Origin: Nocardioidaceae bacterium
GTDB taxonomy: Bacteria; Actinomycetota; Actinomycetes; Propionibacteriales; Nocardioidaceae
Assembly (NCBI GenBank): GCA_020438665.1
Contig: JAGQUE010000059.1
Span: 1 to 15,794, forward strand
Direction of reading: 5' to 3'
Length of the DNA: 15,794 bases
A model generated the notes under the pieces. The model was not told the DNA's origin and made no database searches. It saw only the letters and a program-made list of their open reading frames with translations. A program made the translations under genes and the position numbers. The first letter of the stretch is position 1; each line of letters begins with the position of its first letter. Positions 7,235-14,411 of this stretch are shown here, piece by piece.

Positions 7235-8397
7235 CGGCGTTTCCTGCGTCGTCCTTTGGTGTCGTCAGTGGACTCCTCGTCCGGCTGGTCCTGCTCGAGA
7301 CCGGAGAGGCTCCCCGCCAGGGCGCGCACCGCGCGGCTGGACGGGTGATCGGGGGAGGAGAGGACGATCGGGCGGCCGGCGTTGGTGGCTGCCGCGATGT
7401 CGATGGACGTGGCCATCTGCGCCGAGATCGTCATGCCGAGGATGGCCTCGACCTTCTCGGCGCCGATGCCGACGGCGTCGTCGGCGCGGTTGAGCAGCAG
7501 GTGCCGGTGGTCGGGGGCGACCCCCAGCATGTCGAGGGTCTCGATGGCGACCTTGACGTTCTTGAGCGTCGGCACGTCGAGCGTGGCCACCATGACGAGC
7601 TCGTCGGTCTCGTCGAGGGCGGTCAGCGTCTGCTCGTCGAAGGCGGGGGCGGTGTCGATGACGACGTAGTCGAACTTCTCCTTGAGCGTCCTCACCATGC
7701 GGGTCACGAGTGTCGGGGTCACCCGGTCGTGAGCGTCGGGCAGGCTCGGCGCGGCCAGGACCATGAGGCCGGACTCGTGCCGGGTGAGCAGACCATCGAG
7801 GGCGCCGTAGTCGAGGGTGTCCTCGGCGCCGATCGCGTGCTCGATGGAGTGGGAGGGGAACAGCTGCATGGTGATCGCCACGTCGCCGAAAGCGAGGTCC
7901 ATGTCGATCAGGCAGACCTGCCGGGCACCGCGGTCGGACAGCGCCAGCGCCAGGTTGACCGCCATGGTGGTCTTGCCCACACCGCCCTTGGGGGAGAAGA
8001 CGGAGATGACCTTGCCGGTGTGCTGGGCGCCGCCGGGACCGCGCAGGGCGGCCATGAGCTGGAACGCACGGTCCGCGGCTGCGCCGACTGCCTCGAGGTC
8101 CTGGCTGGCCACGACGTCGCGGGCGCCGGCGTGCATGGCGTGCTTGAGCACCTCGGTGTCCACGACGCTGCGCACCAGGACGACGCTGATCGCCGGCATG
8201 GTGATGCGCAGGCGGTCGCTGATCGCGAGAGCCTCTTCGAACGGGACGGTCGGCCCGAGGACGACCAGGTACTCGTCGTTGCGGTGCTCGAGCCACGGAA
8301 GGAGCCGGTCGAGCGACTCCATCCCGTGGGCTCCGGCCGGCAACGCGGTCAGCAGGGCACTGATGGTGCCGCTGTCCGGATCGACGACGACTGGCAT
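7231..8397 (-). CDS. tadZ: TadZ/CpaE-like ParA-family ATPase of the Tad pilus
   Basis: 388 residues. The N-terminal 115 residues look like a degenerate receiver domain, ending near LKHAMHAGARDVVA, as known for CpaE/TadZ. The ParA/MinD-type ATPase starts at about 128 with a deviant Walker A, PKGGVGKTT (136-144, signature Lys137 and Lys142). It continues with CLIDMDLAFGDV (162-173) and DYVVIDTAP (243-251). TadZ proteins help place the Tad machine, often at a cell pole. The C-terminus is acidic then very basic (KGRRRKRR). I placed the start at the ATG at 8397, with GGGGAG six bases upstream; the frame is open further upstream but that stretch lies inside cpaB in another frame. It overlaps tadA by 4 bp. 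Confidence 0.94.
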   Translation of the reverse strand: MPVVVDPDSGTISALLTALPAGAHGMESLDRLLPWLEHRNDEYLVVLGPTVPFEEALAISDRLRITMPAISVVLVRSVVDTEVLKHAMHAGARDVVASQDLEAVGAAADRAFQLMAALRGPGGAQHTGKVISVFSPKGGVGKTTMAVNLALALSDRGARQVCLIDMDLAFGDVAITMQLFPSHSIEHAIGAEDTLDYGALDGLLTRHESGLMVLAAPSLPDAHDRVTPTLVTRMVRTLKEKFDYVVIDTAPAFDEQTLTALDETDELVMVATLDVPTLKNVKVAIETLDMLGVAPDHRHLLLNRADDAVGIGAEKVEAILGMTISAQMATSIDIAAATNAGRPIVLSSPDHPSSRAVRALAGSLSGLEQDQPDEESTDDTKGRRRKRR

Positions 8398-8426
8398 GAG
8401 GTTCTCCCCGTGGTCTGTGGTGCTGG

Positions 8427-9194
8427 TCAGTTGTAGAGGTTGTCCCAGCCGGTGCCCTTGCCGTAGCTCAGGTCGGTGTCCTCGGAGATGAGTGCGAAGG
8501 CGACCTCGCCGTGGTCGACGACCTCGTCCTCGACGAAGAGGATCTTCTCGGCATCCTCCTGCGACACGGCCAGGGTGAGCACGGTCTGCGGGGTCTCGGA
8601 GGTGGTCTGGGCGCCGTCCGCGGCAACGGTGGTCTTCTTGGTGGTCGTCGAGGTGGACCCGACACCCAGCACGAGCACCCTCTTGAGCAGCAGCTGGATG
8701 CGGTCCTCGGGCCCGGCGCCGCCGCCGCCGGTGCTGTCGGTGATCGCCGGAAGGTGGTAGAGCGCGACGTAGGAGCCGGGGGAGACGAAGCCGGCGACGC
8801 GGTCGGGGTCGGTGAGCTCCACCGAGATGGCCTGCATGCCCTTGGGGATCGCCAGCGCCGAGGTCTCGACGTTGGTGCCGAACTTGTCCGGAAGGATCTG
8901 CTCGCCGATATAGATGGTCGTGATGGCGACGGAGCCCTTGAGGGACTCGATGCTGTCGACGGCGCCAGGGACCACGTCCTTGACCGGCACGGCCTCGAGC
9001 GAGAGCTTGCCGGAGCCGGCTGCCGCGTCGATGGTCTCGCCTGGTTCGATCTGCTGGACGACCTTGAGCACCTTCACCGTGTCGTACTGGGACTGGGCGC
9101 GTGAGTCGGCACTGCGCACATAGAGGAACACGAGCAGAGCACCAACAAGGGCGACCACTGTGGCGAGGAGCAACAGGACTGAGCGTCGGTTCAT
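8427..9194 (-). CDS. cpaB: CpaB/RcpC-like Tad pilus assembly protein
   Basis: 255 residues. A single N-terminal membrane anchor spans about 5-26. An SAF-type domain lies at about 40-108 (VVQQIEPGETI and later YIGEQILPDKF). The CpaB/RcpC domain follows from about 115 to 245 (IPKGMQAISVELTDPDRVAGFVSPGS). In Gram-negative bacteria CpaB is linked to the secretin; a Gram-positive host has no secretin, so here it probably acts in the cell-wall zone, a role not settled. A Gly/Thr-rich loop (154-205) separates the two halves of the C-terminal domain. It is the first gene of the operon; the ATG at 9194 has only a weak, distant AAAGGG upstream. tadZ begins 29 nt after the stop. Confidence 0.92.
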   Translation of the reverse strand: MNRRSVLLLLATVVALVGALLVFLYVRSADSRAQSQYDTVKVLKVVQQIEPGETIDAAAGSGKLSLEAVPVKDVVPGAVDSIESLKGSVAITTIYIGEQILPDKFGTNVETSALAIPKGMQAISVELTDPDRVAGFVSPGSYVALYHLPAITDSTGGGGAGPEDRIQLLLKRVLVLGVGSTSTTTKKTTVAADGAQTTSETPQTVLTLAVSQEDAEKILFVEDEVVDHGEVAFALISEDTDLSYGKGTGWDNLYN

Positions 9195-9294
9195 GGTGCG
9201 TCAGCACCCTTTCGGTGACGAGCGGATCCGAGGTCCGTTCCCTGGATGGGGGCGTGTGGTGCGAGTGACCTGTGAGGCTTCGTCCCAGCGGGGC

Positions 9295-9334
9295 GTGACC
9301 GGTCTCTCGGCCGTGACTCTAATGTCTAGTCACA
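9295..9334 (-). promoter_or_regulatory. Cluster of RGTCAC half-sites upstream of cpaB
   Basis: Three copies of RGTCAC lie close together. AGTCAC on the plus strand (9328-9333) and its complement GTGACT (9313-9318) form a dyad with a 9-nt spacer. A third copy, GGTCAC on the minus strand, is at 9295-9300, exactly 18 nt from the middle one. The plus-strand copy is part of TAGTCACA (9327-9334), the same 8-mer that begins the conserved blocks upstream of the two pilin-like genes, though in opposite orientation. A binding site for a regulator shared across the locus is plausible but not shown. Confidence 0.35.
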
Positions 9335-9344
9335 GCCGTGTCCG
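9316..9344 (-). promoter_or_regulatory. Possible promoter of the tad operon
   Basis: On the minus strand, CGGACA (9344-9339) and TAGAGT (9321-9316) are separated by 17 nt and each match four of six consensus positions for a housekeeping sigma factor. This would put transcription start about 115 nt before the cpaB ATG. The -10-like element sits inside the RGTCAC dyad and the -35-like element overlaps one arm of an inverted repeat (TCCGG-AAAA-CCGGA, 9341-9354), so both could be regulated. The matches are moderate, and other starts are possible. Confidence 0.3.
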
Positions 9345-9442
9345 GAAAACCGGAGAAGATGTAAAGGGGTCCGAGAAGACCGCGAATTCCCAGGATTTAT
9401 GGGGCGTTGAGGGCTACCGTGAAGCCCCGCACGACCCCAACG

Positions 9443-11230
9443 TCACGCGAGATAGATCGCGGCGATGTCGTCCTTGCACTCCCGCATGACCACGTTGCGA
9501 CGCAGCTTGAGACTGGGGGTCAGCTGCCCCGTCTCCTCGGTCCAGTCGGCGGGCAGGATCGTGAACTTGCGGATCGACTCGGCCTTGGAGACCGCCCGGT
9601 TGGCGTCGTCGACGGCGGCGGCGACCTCGGCATGCAGCTCGGGGTCGTCGAGGAGGTCGTCGAGGTTTCCGGACTTGCCGTGTGACTGGACCCAGAACGC
9701 GAAGGTCTCGGGGTCGATGGTGACCAGGGCCGCGATGAACGGGCGCCCGTCGCCGACCACCATGCACTGCGAGACGAGGGGGTGGGCACGCAGCCGGTCC
9801 TCCAGCACCGCGGGCGCGACGTTCTTGCCTCCCGCCGTGACGATGATCTCCTTCTTGCGTCCGGTGATGCGGACGAAGCCCTCGTCGTCGACCTCGCCGA
9901 CGTCACCGGTGTGGAGCCAGCCCTCGTCGTCGATGGACTCGGCCGTGGCCGCGTCATTGCGCCAGTAGCCCGCGAAGACCTGGTCGCCGCGGAACAGCAG
10001 CTCACCGTCCTCGGCCACGCGGACCGTGGTGCCTGGGAGCGGTCGGCCGACCGTGCCGATGTGCACCGCGTCAGCAGTGTTGACGGTGAGGGCGGCGGTC
10101 GTCTCGGTGAGGCCGTAGCCCTCGAGGACCACGAGGCCGACGCCGCGGTAGAAATGGCCGAGCCGCTCGCCCAGCGGGGCACCACCGGAGAGCGCGTAGC
10201 GGCACTGGCCGCCGAGGGCGGCCATCAGCCGTGAGAAGACCAGCCGCGAGAAGATCGCGTGCTTGGCCCTGAGCGCGAGCGAGGGGCGGCCCTTCTCCAG
10301 TGCCTGGGAATAGGCGATGGCCACGTCCGTGGCGCGATCGAAGATGGAGCCACGACCGTCGGCGGCGGCGTTCTGCGAAGCACCCGTGTAGACCTTCTCG
10401 AACACCCGAGGGACGGCCAGGATGAACGTCGGCCGGAAGGACTGCAGGTCAGGGAGCAGGTTGGCGATGTCGGCCGAGTGGCCCAGCTGGGCACGGGCCA
10501 GGACACACCCGACCTGGATCACTCGGGCGAAGACGTGGGCGAGTGGCAAGAAGAGCAGGGTGCGGGCGCCCTCGCCGAACATCTCGTGCAGGTCGTCGAC
10601 CGCGCTGCCGGCCTCGGCCAGGAAGTTGCCGTGGGTGAGCATGCAGCCCTTGGGGCGCCCGGTCGTTCCGGAGGTGTAGATCAGCGTCGCGAGGTCGGCC
10701 GACCCGCGCTGGGCCCGGCGCTCGTGGACGACGTCGTCAGCGAGGTCGGCGCCGAGCGCGGTGAGCACGTCGATCGCGTTGTCGGCGAGGGACCACACGT
10801 GCTCGAGGTCGGGGAGGTTGGGTCGTGCCTCCCGGATCCGGCTCACGTGGTCGGGTCCCTCGGCGACGACGCCGCGGGCTCCGGAGTCGCTGAGGATCCA
10901 GGCGACCTGGTCGCCCGAGGAGGTTTCATAGATCGGTACGCCGACGGCGCCCGCGAACCAGATCGCATAGTCGAGCAGCGTCCACTCGTAGCGGGTCCGA
11001 GAGATCAGTGCGACCCGGTCACCGGCCTCGATGCCGGCCGCGATCAGACCCTTGGCGACGGCGAGGACCTGCTCCTGGAACTGCCGGGCCGTGACGTCGG
11101 ACCACGCGTCGCCGTCACGCACCGCGAACATCGGCCGCTCCGGCTCCTCGGTCGCGTTGCGCACGACCATGTCCGTCAGGTTGTCCTCGGGGGCGACGAT
11201 GACGGTCGGCGGCGTCGTGAACTCGCGCAC
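9443..11230 (-). CDS. fadD: Long-chain fatty acid-CoA ligase (FadD15-like, AMP-forming)
   Basis: A 595-residue member of the ANL adenylating superfamily, which activates a fatty acid to acyl-AMP and then acyl-CoA. Visible motifs: P-loop YTSGTTGRPKG (185-195), LPLAHVFAR (228-236), the A5 motif GYGLTET (371-377), A7 GWLHTGDVG (437-445), the hinge GRKKEIIV (457-464) and a C-terminal LTPSLKLRRN with the catalytic lysine Lys575. The length and the internal insert around 285-345 match the long-chain FadD15/bubblegum group better than short-chain enzymes. The GTG start has GAGGAG five bases upstream. It is divergent from the SRPBCC operon across 168 nt and ends 248 nt before cpaB; no clear link to the pilus genes is seen. 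Exact chain-length preference cannot be read from sequence. Confidence 0.94.
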   Translation of the reverse strand: MREFTTPPTVIVAPEDNLTDMVVRNATEEPERPMFAVRDGDAWSDVTARQFQEQVLAVAKGLIAAGIEAGDRVALISRTRYEWTLLDYAIWFAGAVGVPIYETSSGDQVAWILSDSGARGVVAEGPDHVSRIREARPNLPDLEHVWSLADNAIDVLTALGADLADDVVHERRAQRGSADLATLIYTSGTTGRPKGCMLTHGNFLAEAGSAVDDLHEMFGEGARTLLFLPLAHVFARVIQVGCVLARAQLGHSADIANLLPDLQSFRPTFILAVPRVFEKVYTGASQNAAADGRGSIFDRATDVAIAYSQALEKGRPSLALRAKHAIFSRLVFSRLMAALGGQCRYALSGGAPLGERLGHFYRGVGLVVLEGYGLTETTAALTVNTADAVHIGTVGRPLPGTTVRVAEDGELLFRGDQVFAGYWRNDAATAESIDDEGWLHTGDVGEVDDEGFVRITGRKKEIIVTAGGKNVAPAVLEDRLRAHPLVSQCMVVGDGRPFIAALVTIDPETFAFWVQSHGKSGNLDDLLDDPELHAEVAAAVDDANRAVSKAESIRKFTILPADWTEETGQLTPSLKLRRNVVMRECKDDIAAIYLA

Positions 11231-11308
11231 CTGCTCTCCTCATCTCCAAGACACCGGTCTCGCCTGCATGTCGGGTGCCTCCTCCGCACGTTACCGCCGC
11301 AGCCGCGG

Positions 11309-11328
11309 ACCGGCGCGTCCGGTACGCT
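11309..11328 (+). promoter_or_regulatory. Possible -10 element with adjoining inverted repeat, SRPBCC operon
   Basis: Within the 168-nt divergent region, TACGCT (11323-11328) fits the TANNNT -10 pattern of actinomycetes and lies about 70 nt before the SRPBCC ATG. An inverted repeat, ACCGG-N5-CCGGT (11309-11323), runs directly into it. No good -35 hexamer is seen at the right distance, so this is a weak call. Confidence 0.2.
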
Positions 11329-11398
11329 CCCCGGGTGCCCCTCGGGTGGTGCCGATCACGGGCCCGCCCCCGCCGAACACTCCAGGAGCCACCCACCG

Positions 11399-11836
11399 AT
11401 GGCCGAGCAGACGACATCGTCGATCGTCATCAGCGCCGACGCCGCCAGCATCATGGAGGTCATCGCGGACTTCGCCGCCTACCCGTCCTGGGCCAAGGGG
11501 GTCCGCAGCGCCGAGGTGGTCGCCGAGTTCGAGGACGGCCGGGCAGAGCGGGTCCACTTCCACCTCGACGTGCCGCCCATCCGCGACGAGTACACCCTGC
11601 AATACCTTTGGGAGGGGGCCGACCGCGTCACGTGGTGGCTGGTCGAGGGCAAGGTGCTCACCCACATGGACGGCACCTATCAGCTCCACGATCGTGGCGA
11701 CGGCACCACCGAGGTGACCTATCGGCTGGCTCTCGACGTGGCCATCCCGCTGATCGGCATGATCAAGCGCAAGGGCGAGAAGCTCATCATCGATGCGGCG
11801 CTGAAGGGTCTGAAGACCCGGGCCGAGAGCCGGTGA
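11399..11836 (+). CDS. SRPBCC-superfamily protein (polyketide cyclase/dehydrase-like)
   Basis: 145 residues with the START/Bet v1-like fold pattern: an early helix with IMEVIADFAAYPSWAKGVRSAEV (18-40), long beta strands with RVHFHLDV and VTWWLVEG, and a C-terminal helix (about 117-142) rich in Lys and hydrophobic residues. Such proteins bind lipids or other hydrophobic ligands in a central cavity, and the actinobacterial family is annotated as cyclase/dehydrase or lipid transport. No catalytic residues can be named. The start is the ATG at 11399, with AGGAG ten bases upstream; the frame is open far upstream, but that stretch lies opposite fadD and has no supporting start. It opens the operon leading to the ArsA-like ATPase and the ROK kinases. 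Confidence 0.88.
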   Translation: MAEQTTSSIVISADAASIMEVIADFAAYPSWAKGVRSAEVVAEFEDGRAERVHFHLDVPPIRDEYTLQYLWEGADRVTWWLVEGKVLTHMDGTYQLHDRGDGTTEVTYRLALDVAIPLIGMIKRKGEKLIIDAALKGLKTRAESR

Positions 11837-11841
11837 GCCCG

Positions 11842-11857
11842 CTGCCGTCACCGGCAG
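11842..11857 (+). other. Hairpin between the SRPBCC and ArsA-like genes
   Basis: CTGCCG (11842-11847), loop TCAC, CGGCAG (11852-11857) forms a perfect 6-bp stem six bases after the SRPBCC stop. There is no U-tract. It could lower read-through into the downstream genes or stabilise the SRPBCC message. Confidence 0.35.
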
Positions 11858-11878
11858 GGCCGAGCACGGGCGGCTGAC

Positions 11879-13051
11879 ATGCGGGTGCTCCTCTTCACCG
11901 GCAAGGGCGGCGTGGGCAAGTCCACCATCGCCGCCGGCACGGCCGCGCTCGCCGCCGAGAGCGGGCTGCGGACGCTGGTGCTGTCCACCGATGCGGCCCA
12001 CTCACTCGCCGACGCGTTCGCGGTGGAGGTCGGCGGGGAGCCCGCGACCGTGGCCGATCGGCTGTGGGTGCAGCAGGTGGACGCCCAGCAGCGGTTCGAG
12101 CAGTCGTGGGCTGCGATCCAGCACTATCTGATGTCGGTCCTCGACGTGGCGGGGGTCGACCCCGTGGCCGCCGAGGAGCTCACGGTGATCCCGGGCGCCG
12201 AGGAGGTGCTCGCGCTCCTCGAGCTGCGCCACCAGGCCCAGGTGGGGGAGTACGACGTGATCATCGTCGACTGCGCCCCCACGGCGGAGACGCTGCGCCT
12301 GCTCGCCCTCCCCGAGGCGCTCGGCTGGTATATGAGCCGCGTCTTCCCGATGCAGCGCCGGGTGGTCAAGGCGCTCAACCCGGTGCTCACCCGGGCCGCC
12401 GGGGTGCCGATGCCGGAGGACACCGTCTTCGGGGCGCTGGAGCGCCTCCACGGCGAGCTCGACCAGGTGCGTGCCCTGCTGACGGGGGCCGATGCCTCGG
12501 TGCGCCTGGTGCTCACCCCCGAGAACGTCGTCCTGGCCGAGGCACGGCGTTCCTATACGACGCTCTCCCTCTTCGGCTATCGGGTCGACGGCGTGGTCGC
12601 CAACCGGGTCTTCCCCCGCGACGATGCCGACGAGTGGCGTGGCGGCTGGGTCCGGGCGCAGGACGAGGTGCTGGCGCGGGTCCGGGAGTCCTTCCACGGC
12701 CTCCCGGTCTGGGAGTCCGCCTATCGGGGAACCGAACCCGTGGGCGCCGACGCCCTGGTGGCGCTGGCTCGAGGCGCCTATGGTGGCGCCGACCCGGTGG
12801 CCCCACCCACCGGGAGCGACCCGCTGACGGTCACCCGCGACGGGCGTGGCTCGGTGCTGCGGCTGGCCCTGCCCCACGTCACCAGCAGCGAGGTGGATCT
12901 CGCCAGGAACGGCGATGAGCTCGTGATGACCGTGGGGGCCTATCGTCGTCTTCTGACCCTGCCGAGTGGTCTTGCTCAGCACCGCATCGCCGGTGCCCGC
13001 GTCGACCAGGGTGAGCTGCAGGTGAGGTTCGAGGAGAGGGCGACGCCGTGA
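11879..13051 (+). CDS. ArsA/Get3-family ATPase with C-terminal HSP20-like domain
   Basis: A 390-residue single-copy ArsA-type ATPase. The P-loop is GKGGVGKST (8-16) with signature Lys9; switch I is STDAAHSL (36-43); switch II is DCAPTAETLRLL (131-142). The adenine-loop region VLTPENVVLAEARRSY (211-226) is also typical. The last 75 residues (about 315-387, VTRDGRGSVLRLALPHV...LVMTVGAYRRLL) match the small-heat-shock-like domain often fused to bacterial ArsA homologues. No arsenite-binding cysteine cluster is present (only Cys132) and no ars genes are nearby, so arsenic export is unlikely. Its client is unknown; a chaperone or protein-targeting role like Get3 is possible. The ATG has no strong ribosome-binding site and follows a small hairpin; the stop overlaps the next GTG. 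Confidence 0.92.
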   Translation: MRVLLFTGKGGVGKSTIAAGTAALAAESGLRTLVLSTDAAHSLADAFAVEVGGEPATVADRLWVQQVDAQQRFEQSWAAIQHYLMSVLDVAGVDPVAAEELTVIPGAEEVLALLELRHQAQVGEYDVIIVDCAPTAETLRLLALPEALGWYMSRVFPMQRRVVKALNPVLTRAAGVPMPEDTVFGALERLHGELDQVRALLTGADASVRLVLTPENVVLAEARRSYTTLSLFGYRVDGVVANRVFPRDDADEWRGGWVRAQDEVLARVRESFHGLPVWESAYRGTEPVGADALVALARGAYGGADPVAPPTGSDPLTVTRDGRGSVLRLALPHVTSSEVDLARNGDELVMTVGAYRRLLTLPSGLAQHRIAGARVDQGELQVRFEERATP

Positions 13052-13470
13052 GGGACGCGCACGACGCCGAGAGCGGCCACGACGAGGTCGGCTCGCTGGG
13101 CGAGGAGACCGCCAAGCTGCTCGGCGCGTTCGCCGCCTGGGCACGCGACTCCGGGTCCGACCTGGGCGCGGGCCTGGGCGCCGCGGCGGCCCAGGCGGCG
13201 GCCGGGTGGAACGCCGTCGACGAGCACATCGCGACCGGCGCCCCCGAGTGCCAGTACTGCCCGATCTGTCGCACCGTCCACGCCGTCCGCGAGACCTCAC
13301 CCGAGGTCCGGGCCCACCTCGCGAGCGCCGCCGTCTCCCTGCTCCAGGCGGCCGCGGCCCTTCTCGCGACGGCCCAGCCGGACGACGGGGCCTCCCGGCG
13401 CAGCCCCGGTGTCGAGCACATCGACGTCGGCGACGACGACTGGACGGACGGCCCCGAGGAGGAGGACTGA
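13048..13470 (+). CDS. Small CX2CX2CX3H protein, DUF5304-like, upstream of glucokinase
   Basis: 140 residues with no recognised enzymatic domain. The first half is Ala-rich and helical. The centre holds ECQYCPICRTVH, giving Cys68, Cys71, Cys74 and His78, a likely metal-binding knuckle. A second helix (about 87-110) and a strongly acidic tail ending in DDDWTDGPEEED follow. The GTG overlaps the ArsA-like stop as GTGA and has GAGGAG/AGAGGG about eight bases before it; its stop overlaps the glucokinase ATG as TGATG. Streptomyces genomes carry a small protein of this type next to glkA (SCO2127 beside SCO2126 in S. coelicolor), reported to affect glucokinase; I recall this from the literature and cannot confirm homology here. 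Confidence 0.78.
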   Translation: MRDAHDAESGHDEVGSLGEETAKLLGAFAAWARDSGSDLGAGLGAAAAQAAAGWNAVDEHIATGAPECQYCPICRTVHAVRETSPEVRAHLASAAVSLLQAAAALLATAQPDDGASRRSPGVEHIDVGDDDWTDGPEEED

Positions 13471-14411
13471 TGAGCCTGACCATCGGCATCGACGTAGGCG
13501 GCACCAAGATCGCCGGCGGGGTCGTGGACGAGCGGGGCGTGATCATCGCCGAGCACCGGGTGGAGTCCCCGGCCAACGACGTCGCGGCGATCGAGGCCGC
13601 GATCACCGACCTGGTCACGACCCTGCGCACCGACCACGAGGTCGCCGCAGTGGGGGTCGGGGCTGCGGGCTATGTCGACAGCTCGCGGTCGGTGGTCATG
13701 TTCGCTCCCAACCTGGCGATCGAGGATCTCAACCTCCGCGCCGATCTCGAGGCGAGGATCGGGCTGCCGGTGGTGGTCGAGAACGACGCCAACGCCGCCG
13801 CCTGGGGCGAGTTCGCCTTCGGCGCGGGAGCCGACGTCGACGACCTGCTCCTCATCACGGTCGGCACCGGGGTCGGCAGCGGCATCGTGCTCGACGGCAG
13901 GCTGCACCGTGGTGCCTTCGGTATCGCCGGCGAGGTGGGCCACATGCGGGTGGTCCCCGGAGGCCGCCCCTGCGGCTGCGGCAACCGTGGCTGCTATGAG
14001 CAGTACGCGAGCGGCACCGCCCTCGTGCGCAACGTCCGCAAGGAGGTCGACGCCGGGTCGCTGCTGGCCCGCGATCTGGTGGCCCGCGCCGGCGGCGACC
14101 CGACCGCGATCACCGGCCCGCTGATCACCGCGGCGGCGGCCGAGGGTGACCAGTTCGCGATCGAGCACCTCGCCACGCTCGGCCGGTGGCTCGGCGAAGG
14201 CATCGCGACGCTGGCCTCCATCCTCGATCCCGCCGTCGCCGTCGTCGGCGGTGGCGTCAGCGAGGCAGGCGACCTGCTGCTCGAGCCCACGCGGCAGGGC
14301 TTCGCCAAGGAGCTCAGCGGCCGGGGCCACCGTCCCGTACTGGAGATCAGGGCCGCCCAGCTGGGCAACCACGCGGGCGTCATCGGCGCGGCCGACCTCG
14401 CTCGCCGATGA
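13470..14411 (+). CDS. glkA: ROK-family glucokinase
   Basis: 313 residues, the normal length for actinobacterial GlkA, which phosphorylates glucose with ATP and in Streptomyces also acts in carbon catabolite repression. The phosphate loop is DVGGTK (8-13). The catalytic base is Asp106 in VENDANAAAWGE. The ROK signature includes GEVGH (154-158), where Glu155 and His158 bind sugar and zinc, and the zinc cysteines Cys168, Cys170 and Cys175 (CGCGNRGC). The C-terminal GAADLAR matches what I recall of S. coelicolor GlkA. The ATG is preceded by a strong GAGGAGGAGG inside the upstream gene and overlaps its stop. The next kinase starts within its own stop codon (ATGA). Confidence 0.92.
   Translation: MSLTIGIDVGGTKIAGGVVDERGVIIAEHRVESPANDVAAIEAAITDLVTTLRTDHEVAAVGVGAAGYVDSSRSVVMFAPNLAIEDLNLRADLEARIGLPVVVENDANAAAWGEFAFGAGADVDDLLLITVGTGVGSGIVLDGRLHRGAFGIAGEVGHMRVVPGGRPCGCGNRGCYEQYASGTALVRNVRKEVDAGSLLARDLVARAGGDPTAITGPLITAAAAEGDQFAIEHLATLGRWLGEGIATLASILDPAVAVVGGGVSEAGDLLLEPTRQGFAKELSGRGHRPVLEIRAAQLGNHAGVIGAADLARR

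Noticed and set aside
8398..9207. Upstream extension of the tadZ reading frame
   Set aside because: The frame is open, but it runs through cpaB in another frame, is Arg/Pro-rich, and a well-placed ribosome-binding site sits before the ATG at 8397.
9401..9428. Terminator for fadD
   Set aside because: GGGCT-N7-AGCCC (9411-9427) is only a 5-bp stem without a U-tract, too weak to annotate.
10259..11398. Long open frame leading into the SRPBCC gene
   Set aside because: It lies opposite fadD, where GC-rich coding leaves the antisense frame open; SRPBCC homology begins at the ATG at 11399.
11879..13051. Arsenic resistance gene
   Set aside because: Only one ArsA half is present, without the arsenite-binding cysteines, and no arsB, arsC, arsD or arsR is nearby.
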